This document shows, piece by piece, positions 9,247-17,458 of a stretch of DNA of 64,000 bases. The notes under the pieces are model-generated. The model was not told the origin of the DNA, searched no databases, and saw only the letters and a list, made by a program, of their open reading frames with translations. A program made the translations under genes and the position numbers. The stretch is from Herbiconiux gentiana (GTDB lineage: Bacteria > Actinomycetota > Actinomycetes > Actinomycetales > Microbacteriaceae), in contig NZ_JANTEZ010000004.1 of the NCBI RefSeq assembly GCF_024978135.1, positions 1 to 64,000 on the forward strand, in the 5' to 3' direction. The number at the start of each line of letters is the position of its first letter. The first letter of the stretch is position 1.

Positions 9247-9495
9247 ATGGCATTGTCCACCGAAGAAGTCCTGGCCGGCCTGGCCGAGCTGATCAACGAC
9301 GAGACCGGCATCGCCACCGACACCGTCGAGCTGGACAAGTCCTTCACCGACGACCTCGACATCGACTCCATCTCGATGATGACCATCGTCGTGAACGCCG
9401 AGGAGAAGTTCGACGTGAAGATCCCCGACGAAGAGGTCAAGAACCTGAAGACCGTCGGCGACGCCGTCAGCTTCATCGTCGCAGCCCAGGGCTGA
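9247..9495 (+). CDS. acpP: Acyl carrier protein
   Basis: The 82-residue acidic protein carries growing acyl chains on a phosphopantetheine arm attached at Ser41 in the DSI motif (DLDIDSISMM). The length and helix pattern are typical of AcpP. AAGGAGAACAAAC gives a very strong ribosome binding site. A possible own promoter lies upstream, and a strong stem-loop follows the stop at 9503-9551, so its RNA may accumulate above that of fabF. It serves FabD, FabH and FabF encoded around it. Confidence 0.97.
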   Translation: MALSTEEVLAGLAELINDETGIATDTVELDKSFTDDLDIDSISMMTIVVNAEEKFDVKIPDEEVKNLKTVGDAVSFIVAAQG

Positions 9496-9502
9496 GACCC
9501 CC

Positions 9503-9551
9503 GCGGCTGGTCGGCAGGATCGTCGGCGTGATGCTCGATCCTGCCGGCCGC
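9503..9551 (+). terminator. Strong stem-loop between acpP and fabF
   Basis: CGGCAGGATCG (9512-9522) pairs perfectly with CGATCCTGCCG (9536-9546), extended by GCGGC (9503-9507) with GCCGC (9547-9551). It begins 8 bases after the acpP stop. No run of T follows, so partial termination, RNA processing or 3'-end protection of the acpP message are all possible. Confidence 0.6.
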
Positions 9552-9607
9552 ACTCCGCGCCTGCATCACCACCCGTCCTGGACTGACCACCCATAGAAAG
9601 TTTCACC

Positions 9608-10846
9608 ATGAGCACGAAGAAGATCGTCGTCACCGGAATCGGCACGACCTCGCCCCTCGGCGGAACCGCCCGCGAGTCGTGGCAGAACCTCCTCGCCGGC
9701 CAGTCCGGTGCGTCGACCCTCGAGCAGAGCTGGGTGGCCGAGAACCAGCTGCCCGTGACCTTCGCCGCTCAGGCTCGCGTTCCCGCCGCCGACGTGCTGG
9801 AGCGCATCGAGACCAAGCGCCTCGACCCGGGCAGCCAGTTCGCGCTCATCGCCGCGCGTGAGGCCTGGGCCGACGCCGGCTCCCCCGAGGTCGTGCCCGA
9901 GCGCTTCGGCGTCGACTGGGCCACCGGCATCGGCGGCGTCTGGACGCTGCTCGACGCCTGGGACACCCTGCGCGAGAAGGGCCCGCGTCGCGTGCTCCCG
10001 ATGACCGTTCCGATGCTCATGCCGAACGGCCCCGCCGCGGCGATCGAGATGTCGCTCGGCGCCCGCGCCGGTGCGCGCACCGTCGTCTCCGCCTGCGCCT
10101 CGAGCACCGAGTCGATCGCGAACGCCTACGACCACCTGCAGGCCGGACTCGCCGACATCATCATCGCGGGCGGGTCGGAGGCGGCCATCCACCCGCTGCC
10201 GATCGCCTCGTTCGCGTCGATGCAGGCGCTCTCGAAGCGCAACGACGACCCCGCGACGGCCTCGCGCCCCTACGACCTCACCCGCGACGGCTTCGTGCTG
10301 GGCGAGGGCGGCGCCGCCCTCGTGCTCGAGACCGAGGAGCACGCGCTCGCCCGCGGCGCCCGCATCTACGCCGAGCTGCTCGGCGGTGCGGTCACGAGCG
10401 ACGCGTATCACATCACCGCTCCCGACCCCGAGGGCTCGGCGGCGGCCCGCGCCATGATCGCGGCGATCTCGAACGCCGGCTACTCGCTCGACGACGTCGC
10501 GCACATCAACGCGCACGCCACCTCGACGCCGGTCGGCGACATCGCGGAGTACAAGGCGATGGAGCACGTGTTCGGTGAGCGTCTGGCGGGCATCCCGGTG
10601 TCGGCCACGAAGGCGTCGACGGGTCACCTGCTCGGTGGCGCCGGCGGCATCGAGGCCATCTTCACGGTGCTGGCGCTGCACGAGCGCACCGCGCCGCCGA
10701 CGATCAACCTCACCGAGGCCGACCCGGCCATCCCGCTCGACGTGGTGCGCGAGCCCCGCGCCCTGCCCGCGGGCGACCTCGTGGCGATCAGCAACTCCTT
10801 CGGCTTCGGCGGCCACAACGCCGTCATCGCCTTCAAGACGGCCTGA
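9608..10846 (+). CDS. fabF: Beta-ketoacyl-ACP synthase II
   Basis: The 412-residue condensing enzyme elongates acyl-ACP with malonyl-ACP. Its active-site residues are Cys163 (SACASSTES), His303 (NAHATSTPVGD) and His340 (KASTGHLLGGAGG), the standard Cys-His-His set. Length matches FabF. It is separated from acpP by a 112-bp gap that contains a strong stem-loop, so its level may be set separately. A long palindrome follows the stop and separates it from the convergent DUF3145 gene. Confidence 0.97.
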   Translation: MSTKKIVVTGIGTTSPLGGTARESWQNLLAGQSGASTLEQSWVAENQLPVTFAAQARVPAADVLERIETKRLDPGSQFALIAAREAWADAGSPEVVPERFGVDWATGIGGVWTLLDAWDTLREKGPRRVLPMTVPMLMPNGPAAAIEMSLGARAGARTVVSACASSTESIANAYDHLQAGLADIIIAGGSEAAIHPLPIASFASMQALSKRNDDPATASRPYDLTRDGFVLGEGGAALVLETEEHALARGARIYAELLGGAVTSDAYHITAPDPEGSAAARAMIAAISNAGYSLDDVAHINAHATSTPVGDIAEYKAMEHVFGERLAGIPVSATKASTGHLLGGAGGIEAIFTVLALHERTAPPTINLTEADPAIPLDVVREPRALPAGDLVAISNSFGFGGHNAVIAFKTA

Positions 10847-10861
10847 CGCCCACCAGGCCTC

Positions 10862-10921
10862 ATCGAGTTGCCTCTATCCGCCCTGAAACTGCCATTTTAG
10901 GGCGGATCGGGGCAACTCGAT
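10862..10921. terminator. Long interrupted palindrome between convergent genes
   Basis: ATCGAGTTGCC (10862-10872) pairs with GGCAACTCGAT (10911-10921), and inside it ATCCGCCCT (10876-10884) pairs with AGGGCGGAT (10899-10907). The TTTT at 10895-10898 is inside the loop. It lies between the 3' ends of fabF and the DUF3145 gene and can fold on both strands, so a bidirectional terminator is the simplest reading. Its size and symmetry also recall dispersed palindromic repeats. Confidence 0.65.
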
Positions 10922-10933
10922 CCGCCGCGGGGG

Positions 10934-11440
10934 TCAGCCGAAGGAGCGGTGGAGCCAGACCACGGGCGACATGTCGCTGGCGTAGCGGAAGGGCTCGAGC
11001 TCGTCGTCCCACGCCTGGCCCAGGGCGAGACGCAGCTCGCGGTGCAGCTCGAGCGCATTGGTGCCCGCCGACTCCATGGCGCTGCGGATGCGGTCTTCGG
11101 GGATGACGGTGTTGCCCGCGCTGTCGACCTGCGCGTAGAAGACGCCGAGGTCGGGCGTGTGCATCCACCGGCCGCCGTCGGTGCCCTCGCTGGGCTCCTC
11201 GGTGACCTCGTAGCGCAGGTGCTCCCAGCCGCGCAGGGCGGAGGCGATGGCGGCACCCGTTCCGGGCTCACCCTCCCAGTAGAAGTCGGCACGTTGGGTT
11301 CCGCGCAGCACGGGCTGCTCGATCCAGTCGAAGTTCACCGCACGACCGACAGCGCGACCTGCGGCCCACTCGATGTGGGGGCAGAGCGCGCGGGGAGCGG
11401 AGTGGACGTAGACCACTCCGCGAGCACCGTTCGCCGCCAT
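10934..11440 (-). CDS. DUF3145 family protein
   Basis: The 168-residue protein (MAANGARGVVYVHSAPRALC, later HIEWAAG and a C-terminal MSPVVWLHRSF) matches DUF3145, a family confined to actinobacteria and often next to the fatty-acid cluster, as in Streptomyces. No catalytic motif is evident. I choose ATG 11440 with GGAGAAG upstream; an in-frame ATG at 11521 would add a basic 27-residue tail and overlaps a possible -10 (CACAAT) with TTGTTA 18 nt before it. The function is unknown; neighbourhood suggests a link with lipid metabolism. Confidence 0.85.
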   Translation of the reverse strand: MAANGARGVVYVHSAPRALCPHIEWAAGRAVGRAVNFDWIEQPVLRGTQRADFYWEGEPGTGAAIASALRGWEHLRYEVTEEPSEGTDGGRWMHTPDLGVFYAQVDSAGNTVIPEDRIRSAMESAGTNALELHRELRLALGQAWDDELEPFRYASDMSPVVWLHRSFG

Positions 11441-11582
11441 TTTCTTCTCCGTTCGTGAGGGACGTCTTCCCCAACGGCCTGTGAACGGAGTTCTGGCGGT
11501 GCTGTTCGTTTGTGCTCTCATTGTGCCAGTGCCGATCCCCGAATAACAACCGTGTCATCCGCGGTTCGTGAACCTCCCAGCC

Positions 11583-11600
11583 TAGACTCGGCATTGTCTA
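11583..11600. promoter_or_regulatory. Inverted repeat TAGAC-N8-GTCTA before the PadR gene
   Basis: TAGAC (11583-11587) and GTCTA (11596-11600) are symmetric and lie 30 bp before the PadR-like start. PadR proteins often repress their own genes through such a dyad with an 8-nt spacer, although the textbook core is ATGT/ACAT. The first arm with its next base, TAGACT, could also be a -10 box. Confidence 0.4.
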
Positions 11601-11630
11601 CGCAGTGAACAATTCCGCGGGAGGAGCGTC

Positions 11631-12179
11631 ATGTCGATCAGGTCGGGCATCCTCGCCGTGCTGACGGCGACCGACGCCTATGGCCTGCAGCTGCACGGCG
11701 AGCTCGAGGAGCGCACCGAACGGGTGGGCCGAGTGAACGTCGGGCAGATCTACTCCACGCTCGACCGTCTCGTCGGCGCGGGGCTCGTGCGGGCATCCGG
11801 AGCCACCGACGACGGACTGCCGCTCTACGGCCTCACCGACGACGGCACCGCCGCCGCCGAGACCTGGCTGGCCGACGCTGCGATCGACGGCGCCGACCCC
11901 TGGGGTGACACCACCTTCAAGGTGCTGCTCAGCACCAGCCTCGGGCACCCCGGCGCCCGTGCGCTCGTCGAGGGCTACCGCGTGGCCTGGCAACGGGAGG
12001 CAGCCGGGGCCACTGCGCCCCAGTCCCCCGGCGACCTCGCCCGCCGCCGCCTCGCCGAGGCCGCGCTCGCCTGGCTCGACGACCTCGAGCGGCTGCCCGG
12101 CGGCCTCGAGGCGCTGCAGGCACCGCTACGGAACGAGCGCCCCCGTCGAGGCCGCCGCCCGGCGACGTCGCCACAGTGA
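11631..12179 (+). CDS. PadR-family transcriptional regulator
   Basis: The 182-residue protein has the winged-helix start of PadR regulators (ILAVLTATDAYGLQLHGELE, then NVGQIYSTLDRLVGAGLV) and a C-terminal helical dimer segment rich in Ala and Leu, with a basic tail. GGGAGGAG precedes the ATG. The ligand is unknown. Its last 54 bp overlap, tail to tail, the end of the transglutaminase gene, so the C-terminal tail is written over another reading frame. No exporter gene is adjacent on the same strand, so the target is not obvious. Confidence 0.88.
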   Translation: MSIRSGILAVLTATDAYGLQLHGELEERTERVGRVNVGQIYSTLDRLVGAGLVRASGATDDGLPLYGLTDDGTAAAETWLADAAIDGADPWGDTTFKVLLSTSLGHPGARALVEGYRVAWQREAAGATAPQSPGDLARRRLAEAALAWLDDLERLPGGLEALQAPLRNERPRRGRRPATSPQ

Positions 12180-14618
12180 CACGGGCAGATAGCGGGCGAG
12201 CGCGCGATCGCGGGGCTGCGCCTGGGCGTCGAGCCCGCTGATCACGGCCACGAGGTCACGGGCGATCCGAGCGCGCGTCTCGTCTCCGGCCGTGCCGGGA
12301 GGCGCGTACTGCTCGTACTCGGCGGCGAGCCGCAGGCGCACGAGGGCATCGACGGGCACCATGTTCTCGGCGGTCAGCCGCTGCTCGACATCGGCCAGCG
12401 TGTCGCCGTGCGAGCGCTGAAGGCGGTGGTCGTCGAGGGTGTCCTCGAGCTCGAGCCAGGCGAGCGTGCCCGGCTGCGGGTCGGTGGCCAGTCGACGGAT
12501 GCGCCCCCGCCGTACGAGGCGACGGGCAGCGTAAGGCGCCAGCACGATCAGCCCCACGGCCACGAGCACTCCGGCGAAGATCGACCAGCCCCGCACCTGC
12601 GCCAGCACCTGCTGCTCGGCCGACTGGGTGGCCCCGACGTCGCCGCGCTCGGGCCCCGCGGAGTTCGTGGCCGTCGAGGTGGAGCTCGGCGCCGGAGCGG
12701 CGGAGTCGGTGGTGGACTGCTGGGCGTAGTCGGGCAGGCTGTAGTCGGGAGGCGTGATGTCCAGGCCGGGCGTCGGCTCGAACGGCAGCCAGCCGATGCC
12801 CTCGAAGTACAGCTCGGGCCAGGCGTGCAGCTGGTCGGTGTAGACCTCGTAGACGGGGCGGCCGTCGGCGGTGCTGTCGGCCGTCTGACCGGGCGCGTAG
12901 CCCACGGCGACGCGCGACGGGATGCCGAGTGTGCGCGCCATGACGGCCATGGCGGCCGAGAAGTGCACGCAGTAGCCCTCCTTCTTCTCGAGGAAGGCGG
13001 CGATCATCTCGGCGTTGCTGCCGTCGTAGCCGTTCGAGGCCGGAGCGGCGAGCGAGTAGCGGAACTGCCCCGAGCGGAAGAACTCCTGCAGCGCGACCGC
13101 TCGATCGTAGTTCGTGGCGGCTCCCGCCGTGACGGTCGACGCCTCCTGCGCGATCACCGGGGGCAGGTCGGCCGGCAGCTGGAGGTAGCCGGCGAGGTCG
13201 TCGGGCACGGTGGCGCCGGCGGCGGCGAGCTGCTCGGCGGTGGGCGCGACCGCGAGGCTCGTCGCCTCGTAGTTGATGCCGCGGGTGTCGCCCTGCAGGT
13301 CGGTGATGGTGAAGGTGTTCGGCGTGATCAGCCAGTTGCCGCTCAGCGAATCGACCCGCTGGCTCGGGTAGGGCAGGGGCAGCCAGTCGCTGCGGAGGCC
13401 GGCGATCGAGACGGTGGTGGTCACGTCGGTGACCGGCACGTCGGCCGCGAGCCCGGGCGGGGTGCCGAACTGCTGGCCCTGGTACTCCACGCCGTCGTAG
13501 GGCGCCTCGGGCTCCCAGGTGCCACCCGAGAAGTCGCTGAGGTTCACCATCTTGAGGTAGAGCCCCTCCTCGGCCGAGGTGGAGTAGGTGAGCGAGAGCA
13601 CCGGGTCGCTGCGCCGCAGGTCGCGGCCGAGCTGGATCGTGGGGTCGACTCCGGTGGCGTAGGTCGAGGCGAACGGAGTGCCGTCGCCCTGCTCGGTGAG
13701 GTCGGCGGCGGTGAGTCCGGGCGTGACGGTGGGCAGCACGACCATCGCCGCGACGGCCGCGACGGCGAGCCCCAGGGCGAGCAGGGGGTTCCGCCCTCCG
13801 GCGGCGGGCCGGATGCTCGGGGTCGGCCCACCGCGAGACCCCGACACGCTGTGGGGGCCCGCCCCGACGGCGCCAGCCCCTATGCGGCCGGACCCGCTGC
13901 GGCCGTCCCCGATGCGCGCCCCCGTCCACAGCACCAGCAGGAACGCGAGGCCCGTGAGCAGGTAGACGAGCACCTGCGGCTCGTCACGCCGCACGAGCGG
14001 TGCGATCGTCAGCACCGCGAGCGGCCCGGTTCCGCTCAGCGCCGGCACGCGGAGCCCCGCGGCCAGCTCGTCGCTGACGAGGGCGATCAGGCCGATCGAC
14101 ATCACCAGCAGCTGCGTGAGCTCGGGTACGGCGACGGCGGGCACCTCCTGCACCGCGATCGACTCGCGCGCGGCGGCGAGGTCGGCCGAGAGGTCGGCGA
14201 CGGTGTCGAGCGTCGGCAGCACGAACCAGGTCGTGCCGGGGGCGTAGAGCACCACGACGATCGCCACCCAGAGCAGCACCGCCGCCCCGACCACCACGAC
14301 CTCGGGCACCCCCCGGGCCCGCAGCAGCGCCGAGACGCCGAGCAGCACCCCGACCATCGCCATGGTGGCGAACCACCAGCCGATGCCCTGCAGGAGCGGC
14401 GACAGGCTGAACAGGGCGAAGCCCATGGTCAGGCCGACGGCGAGGGTCGTCTTCCACGTTCCCCGGCGCTCCCGTCGACGGGCGGCGGATGCTCGCCCGC
14501 GCTCACTCGTCGGCCGCCCGCCGCGACCGCCGTCGACCGCCTCGTCGGGGCGCGCCCGATCGCGCGGCGTCCCGCCGGAGGGCACCGGCGCGGCCGGAGG
14601 GCGCAGCAGCGTGCTCAT
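12126..14618 (-). CDS. TgpA-like membrane transglutaminase
   Basis: The 830-residue protein has a basic, Pro/Arg-rich start, about six membrane helices within residues 55-265, a large extracytoplasmic region with a papain-like transglutaminase core, a Ser/Thr/Ala-rich linker, one more helix near 680-700 and a cytoplasmic tail. The core shows Cys550 (EGYCVHFSAAM) and His598 (LHAWPELYF). It is the third gene after MoxR and DUF58, overlapping the latter by ATGA. Such trios are common; the substrate is unknown, with cell-envelope protein crosslinking or cleavage suspected. The 3' end overlaps the PadR gene by 54 bp. Confidence 0.9.
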   Translation of the reverse strand: MSTLLRPPAAPVPSGGTPRDRARPDEAVDGGRGGRPTSERGRASAARRRERRGTWKTTLAVGLTMGFALFSLSPLLQGIGWWFATMAMVGVLLGVSALLRARGVPEVVVVGAAVLLWVAIVVVLYAPGTTWFVLPTLDTVADLSADLAAARESIAVQEVPAVAVPELTQLLVMSIGLIALVSDELAAGLRVPALSGTGPLAVLTIAPLVRRDEPQVLVYLLTGLAFLLVLWTGARIGDGRSGSGRIGAGAVGAGPHSVSGSRGGPTPSIRPAAGGRNPLLALGLAVAAVAAMVVLPTVTPGLTAADLTEQGDGTPFASTYATGVDPTIQLGRDLRRSDPVLSLTYSTSAEEGLYLKMVNLSDFSGGTWEPEAPYDGVEYQGQQFGTPPGLAADVPVTDVTTTVSIAGLRSDWLPLPYPSQRVDSLSGNWLITPNTFTITDLQGDTRGINYEATSLAVAPTAEQLAAAGATVPDDLAGYLQLPADLPPVIAQEASTVTAGAATNYDRAVALQEFFRSGQFRYSLAAPASNGYDGSNAEMIAAFLEKKEGYCVHFSAAMAVMARTLGIPSRVAVGYAPGQTADSTADGRPVYEVYTDQLHAWPELYFEGIGWLPFEPTPGLDITPPDYSLPDYAQQSTTDSAAPAPSSTSTATNSAGPERGDVGATQSAEQQVLAQVRGWSIFAGVLVAVGLIVLAPYAARRLVRRGRIRRLATDPQPGTLAWLELEDTLDDHRLQRSHGDTLADVEQRLTAENMVPVDALVRLRLAAEYEQYAPPGTAGDETRARIARDLVAVISGLDAQAQPRDRALARYLPVSLWRRRRAAASTGALVP

Positions 14619-15871
14619 GCGAGCCCCCGCGCCTCACCGAGCGACCGCCACAGCACCGGCAGGCTCTCGTCGGGCGAGCAGTCGACCACGGTCCAGCCCG
14701 CCGAGCGCAGCTCGGCGGAGGGCCCGACGGCGGCCCGAGCATCCGTCTCGCCCACCACGAACACGACCGCGTGCGACGACATGCCCGCGAGACCCCGGAT
14801 GCGGTCGGCCGCCCCCCGAGCGTTCGACACGATGGCGAACACCGGCGGGGCGTCGGGAGACGTCAGCGCGGCCTCGTCGACCGCGGCTCGGAAGTCGCTC
14901 GCGTGGTGCACCGCATCGGGGCCGGTGCGGGCGAGCTCGCGCACCGCCCGGGAGGCGCCGAACGGCGCGACGAGCACCTCGGCCCCGTCACCCCCGCCGT
15001 GACCGACGAGCCGCACGCCGAAGCCCTCGTTCATCAGATGCACCGCGATCGAGGCCATGGTGCTGACCGCCCATTCGAAGTCGTCTCCCGGAAGGAACGA
15101 GTGGGCGTCGAGCAGGATCACCGCGTCCTGGTCGTTGCGCTGGTCGTCCTGCCGGACCATGAGCTCGCCGTGCTTCGCCGTGGCCGGCCAGTGCACGCGC
15201 CGCATGGAGTCGCCCGGCAGGTACTTGCGGGCGATGACGTCCTGCTCCCCCGCCCCCACGAGGCGGCGCGAGACCTGCTCGGCGCCGTCTCCGGTCGACA
15301 GCCTGAGGTCGACGCGGGCGAGCTCGTAGACCGTCGGGGTGATCAGCACGGTGTCGGTGCCGCCGAAGCCGAGCCGTCTCGTGGCGCAGCCGAAGGGGTC
15401 GGTGAGGGTGAGCTCGAGCGGGCCGATCGGATGCTCGCCCCGCCGGCTGGTGTCGAGCGGGTAGTCGAGGCGCTGCACGGGCGGCTCGTCGAGGGTCGAG
15501 GAGGAGTAGCGCTCGAGCGGCGGGAACAGCGCGGGGGGCGCGGACTCGAGCGGCGGCGAGGTGCGCTCGCGCCACGCGGCCGCCGGGGTGCGGAGGCCGC
15601 CCCAGTTCTGCAGGAACATCGACACGGTGACGGCCTGCCCGACGGTGCCCGTCTCGGGTGTGAAGCGTCGGCGAACGGTGATGGCGATTCGCCGCAGCGC
15701 CACCCAGGCGAACGAGAAGAGGGGCACCGCGAGCAGGAAGCAGGCGAGGTAGGCGAGCTCCTGGCGCCGGAGCAGCTGCGTGAGCACCAGGGTCGCGACG
15801 CCGGCCGCGACGAAGCCCCAGCCGCGCACGGTGAGGCGCGGCAGGGAGCGGGTGGGCCGGGGACTCGGCAC
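14615..15871 (-). CDS. DUF58 domain protein, membrane-anchored
   Basis: The 418-residue protein starts with a short basic tail and two hydrophobic helices (residues about 15-60), then a large domain with the DUF58 hallmark RKYLPGDSMRRVHWPATAKHG near residues 220-240 and a von Willebrand-like fold after it (DAVILLDAHS). I choose the GTG at 15871, three bases after the MoxR stop; the much longer open frame upstream is the MoxR gene read in another frame. It is coupled by ATGA to the transglutaminase. DUF58 proteins usually act with a MoxR ATPase as a chaperone-like module. Confidence 0.9.
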   Translation of the reverse strand: MPSPRPTRSLPRLTVRGWGFVAAGVATLVLTQLLRRQELAYLACFLLAVPLFSFAWVALRRIAITVRRRFTPETGTVGQAVTVSMFLQNWGGLRTPAAAWRERTSPPLESAPPALFPPLERYSSSTLDEPPVQRLDYPLDTSRRGEHPIGPLELTLTDPFGCATRRLGFGGTDTVLITPTVYELARVDLRLSTGDGAEQVSRRLVGAGEQDVIARKYLPGDSMRRVHWPATAKHGELMVRQDDQRNDQDAVILLDAHSFLPGDDFEWAVSTMASIAVHLMNEGFGVRLVGHGGGDGAEVLVAPFGASRAVRELARTGPDAVHHASDFRAAVDEAALTSPDAPPVFAIVSNARGAADRIRGLAGMSSHAVVFVVGETDARAAVGPSAELRSAGWTVVDCSPDESLPVLWRSLGEARGLA

Positions 15872-15873
15872 GA

Positions 15874-16908
<1,035 letters not shown>

Positions 16909-17002
16909 GGGCGGAGATCTCCTCGATCGACGATGATGCAGGGTCGGGCCGGGGTGGGTGCCCGCCTGCCATTCACGATAAGCGCCACGGCCGACAATTT
17001 CA

Positions 17003-17017
17003 CCCCTTACTCAGGGG
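17003..17017 (-). terminator. Short hairpin after the 52-residue ORF
   Basis: On the minus strand CCCCT and AGGGG enclose a 5-nt loop, followed by GAAATTGT. It lies about 40 bases after the small membrane gene and about 95 bases before the MoxR start. The stem is only five pairs, so terminator function is uncertain. Confidence 0.3.
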
Positions 17018-17058
17018 CTGCATAGACGGCTCACACCCACGGACCGCGGGCCGACCGA

Positions 17059-17217
17059 TCAGAGGAAGCGCTGCACGGCCAGGTAGACGAGCGCACTGGT
17101 GAGCAGAAGCGCCCCGATCACCACCACCGGGGCGAAGGCCCGATGGCCCGACAGCCGCTGCCACGGAGTCGACAGCTCCGGCCGCCGGAAGTCCTTCTGG
17201 ATGTCGCGTTCTGCCAT
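17059..17217 (-). CDS. Small single-helix membrane protein, 52 residues
   Basis: The frame reads MAERDIQKDFRRPELSTPWQ, then a basic RLSGHR, then a hydrophobic helix VVVIGALLLTSALVYLAV and a short QRFL end. GGAGGGG lies six bases before the ATG, which is excellent. The third codon positions are G/C-rich as in its neighbours, and a competing 85-residue frame over the same DNA looks like noise. It lies 150 bp before the MoxR start on the same strand. Topology is probably N-terminus inside with one transmembrane helix. No family is recognised; it may be a small accessory of the MoxR operon or independent. Confidence 0.6.
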   Translation of the reverse strand: MAERDIQKDFRRPELSTPWQRLSGHRAFAPVVVIGALLLTSALVYLAVQRFL

Positions 17218-17326
17218 GCGCCCCTCCGCTTGACCGGTGACGGACCCGTCCCGTCACGCGGTGTTCGGAGCGGGCCGCCCCCCGGATTGGTCACAAGGGA
17301 CACGAAAGTCGCAAAACCGCACGTCG

Positions 17327-17400
17327 TAGGGCGGACGGGACTTGAACCCGTGACCGACGGATTATGAGTCCGCTGCTCTGACCAGCTGAGCTACCGCCCC
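17327..17400 (-). tRNA. tRNA with CAT anticodon (Met or Ile2)
   Basis: The minus strand folds as a 74-nt tRNA: acceptor GGGGCGG with CCGCCCT and discriminator A, D-loop AGCTCAGCTGGTCAGAGC, anticodon loop CTCATAA giving CAT, and T-arm with GGTTCAAGTCC. CCA is not encoded. The absence of the three G-C pairs of initiator anticodon stems excludes initiator Met. CAT serves both elongator Met and, when modified to lysidine, Ile for AUA; sequence alone does not settle which. Confidence 0.93.
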
Positions 17401-17458
17401 GGGACCGCGGCCGGAGAGCTGCGGAACCGAGACGATCCTACCCCGGCGCCCTCGCCGC

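Noticed and set aside
10862-10921. Insertion-sequence terminal repeats
   Set aside because: The arms are only 38 bp apart, with no transposase or target duplication.
17000-17257. 85-codon frame over the 52-residue gene
   Set aside because: Poor composition and start; the 52-residue frame has the ribosome site and a clear membrane helix.
17327-17400. Initiator tRNA-Met
   Set aside because: It lacks the three G-C pairs of the initiator anticodon stem; elongator Met or Ile2 remains.
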